Below are positions 6,426 through 8,941 of a stretch of 8,941 nucleotides of DNA, one piece after another. The DNA comes from Burkholderiaceae bacterium (lineage in GTDB: Bacteria; Pseudomonadota; Gammaproteobacteria; Burkholderiales; Burkholderiaceae): positions 1 through 8,941 of the forward strand of contig JASLEM010000021.1 in the NCBI GenBank assembly GCA_030151165.1, in the 5' to 3' direction. Under the pieces are notes generated by a model. It was not told where the DNA came from. It did no database searches and was given only the letters and a program-made list of their open reading frames with translations. The first letter of the stretch is position 1. The number at the start of each line of letters is the position of its first letter. A program made the translations under genes and the position numbers.

Positions 6426-7010
6426 TCAGGCGAGCAGGACGCGCAGCAGCATCCGGGCTCGCTCGGCATCCCGGCGCACCGTGCGCTCGCTCACGCCGAG
6501 GCTGGTGGCGGCTTCCTGCTCGGTCATGCCGGAGAAGTAGCACAGCGACATCACCTGGCTCAGGCGCGGCTCGCTGCTCTCCAGCGCCAGCAGCGCGTCG
6601 TGCACCTGGATCACGGCGGACGCCGGCGCGTCCGACAGCGTGTTGGCCAGCTCGTCGTCGAGCGGCAGCACCTCGGCGCCACCGCCCCGGCGCTGCGCGA
6701 GGCGCGCCCTCGCGGCGTCGACGATCACGCTGCGCATCACGTGGTTGGCGTAGGCCAGGAACGCCGCCTCGTCGCCGCTGTGCACGCCGCCGGCCCGGGC
6801 GAGCCGCAGGAAGGATTCGTGCACCAGCGCGGTCGTGTCCAGCAGCGTGAAGGTCTCGTGGCGCCGCAGCCGCGCATGCGCCATGCGGCGCAGGTCGCCG
6901 TACAGCGACTGGAACCGCGCGTCGTGGCCGTCGGGCGCCGCGTTCGGCGGGGACGGCGGCGGCGCGGACACGGGATCGGACACGAGCTTCTCGGCGCTGT
7001 TCTGCGGCAT
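6426..7010 (-). CDS. ECF sigma factor, Sigma70_ECF (ECF43-like) type, paired with a kinase
   Basis: The 194-residue protein directs RNA polymerase to a specific promoter set. A Pro/Ala-rich N-terminus (1-30) precedes region 2 (about 33-108) with [29 protein letters not shown] and [20 protein letters not shown]. Region 4 (about 139-192) follows, with a helix-turn-helix [19 protein letters not shown] (162-180). The TALVHE and VIVDAARAR signatures are characteristic of the Sigma70_ECF (PF07638/TIGR02999) group. No anti-sigma gene is nearby; the next gene is a Ser/Thr kinase. Canonical ECF factors have acidic residues before LVxE in region 2.2, while here the residues are Thr59-Thr60-Ala61, as in kinase-controlled ECF43 factors. 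ATG 7008-7010 is preferred because conserved sequence begins soon after, but its ribosome-binding site (AAGAAG directly adjacent) is poor. GTG codons at residues 10 and 14 are alternatives. Confidence 0.92.
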   Translation of the reverse strand: MPQNSAEKLVSDPVSAPPPSPPNAAPDGHDARFQSLYGDLRRMAHARLRRHETFTLLDTTALVHESFLRLARAGGVHSGDEAAFLAYANHVMRSVIVDAARARLAQRRGGGAEVLPLDDELANTLSDAPASAVIQVHDALLALESSEPRLSQVMSLCYFSGMTEQEAATSLGVSERTVRRDAERARMLLRVLLA

Positions 7011-7038
7011 CTTCTTGTCGCTGGGCAATCGGAAACGG

Positions 7039-7066
7039 TGTCCGGGCTCGGACAACTGCCGGGCAG
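7039..7066 (-). promoter_or_regulatory. Two adjacent inverted repeats in the sigma gene leader
   Basis: TGTCCG (7039-7044) and CGGACA (7049-7054) form a perfect 6-bp inverted repeat with a 4-base centre. CTGCC (7056-7060) and GGCAG (7062-7066) form a second one beside it with a 1-base centre. They lie 29 to 56 bp before the sigma start codon. They could be an operator, or RNA hairpins in the sigma leader. No T run follows, so they are not a terminator. Short GC-rich inverted repeats arise by chance in such DNA, hence the low confidence. Confidence 0.3.
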
Positions 7067-7242
7067 GATACACGCAGACGCTTGCGCCAGGCCTTGGCGG
7101 CGAGCGCCGTCCGCGTGGCGAAACGAATTCGACTCGCGATGCCACTCGAAGGATCCGCGCGACCGGACGGCACACCGGGCCGGCCATCGTTCGCAGCGCG
7201 CAGGAGGCGGACACGGTCGCGAGCGCCGGCCAGGCTGCACGC

Positions 7243-7248
7243 GATAAT
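7243..7248 (+). promoter_or_regulatory. Possible -10 element of the mutS promoter
   Basis: GATAAT matches the sigma-70 -10 consensus at five of six positions and is a rare AT-rich island in this region, 54 bp before the mutS ATG. No good -35 hexamer is found 16-18 bp upstream and there is no extended -10 TGn, so the call is tentative. Confidence 0.35.
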
Positions 7249-7302
7249 CCGCGTCCTGCCGCGCGGCCGTCGCGCCGCGCCCGCTTTCAAGACTTGCCGT
7301 CG

Positions 7303-8941
<1,639 letters not shown>

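Larger units (their letters stand above)
7011..7302. other. Divergent intergenic region between the sigma gene and mutS
   Basis: These 292 bp separate two divergently transcribed genes and must hold both promoters. I see inverted repeats on the sigma side (7039-7066) and a -10-like GATAAT on the mutS side (7243-7248). No convincing promoter reads toward the sigma gene. A minus-strand TATCCT (7065-7070) lacks a matching -35 element, so an ECF-type autoregulated promoter with an unknown consensus is possible. I find no tRNA, small gene or repeat here. Frames that stay open across it are Arg/Pro-rich and look non-coding. Confidence 0.6.

Noticed and set aside
7074..7095. A sigma-54-like TGGCGC plus TCTGC pattern upstream of the sigma gene
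   Set aside because: The spacing between the GG and GC pairs is one base too long for a sigma-54 promoter and the -12 element is poor.
3441..7247. A 1268-codon open frame on the + strand antisense to the kinase and sigma genes
   Set aside because: It is Arg/His/Gln-rich with no domain signatures and is exactly opposite a kinase with all catalytic motifs. Long antisense frames are expected in DNA of this GC content.

Overview
This is a very GC-rich stretch of a bacterial chromosome. The partial MutS at the right end, the codon use and the long spurious antisense reading frames suggest a betaproteobacterium of the order Burkholderiales (Rubrivivax/Roseateles/Leptothrix type). That placement is inferred from sequence character and has not been confirmed by a search.

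Layout, left to right. (1) Positions 1-156 hold the last 51 codons of a + strand gene that I cannot identify, followed by a good intrinsic terminator (182-202). (2) Positions 231-7010 hold six consecutive minus-strand genes, read from right to left: an ECF sigma factor of the Sigma70_ECF/ECF43 type (6426-7010); a 996-residue transmembrane Ser/Thr protein kinase with a large helical-repeat C-terminal region (3414-6404); a four-helix membrane protein with a small N-terminal beta-rich domain (2430-3305); a lipoprotein (1624-2394); a 73-residue membrane protein (1369-1590); and a three-helix membrane protein with a degenerate ankyrin-like C-terminal region (231-1367). Gaps are 1 to 35 bp except for 108 bp between the kinase and the four-helix protein, where a hairpin sits just upstream of a perfect AGGAGG ribosome-binding site. 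(3) Positions 7011-7302 form a divergent intergenic region with two inverted repeats on the sigma side and a weak -10 element on the mutS side. (4) From 7303 the DNA mismatch-repair gene mutS runs off the window, truncated before its ATPase domain.

The interesting part is the six-gene cluster. Sigma factors of this type lack a classical anti-sigma partner and sit beside a Hanks-type kinase. The EcfP/PknT pair of Vibrio parahaemolyticus is the worked example, in which phosphorylation of a threonine in sigma region 2 activates the sigma factor. The sigma factor here has the same feature: a Thr-Thr-Ala in place of the usual acidic residues before the LVxE motif. The working model is that the kinase senses an envelope signal through its extracytoplasmic repeat region, activates the sigma factor by phosphorylation, and that the four downstream envelope proteins are its target or accessory module. 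The last four proteins are unassigned and their link to the sigma/kinase pair is inferred from gene order only.
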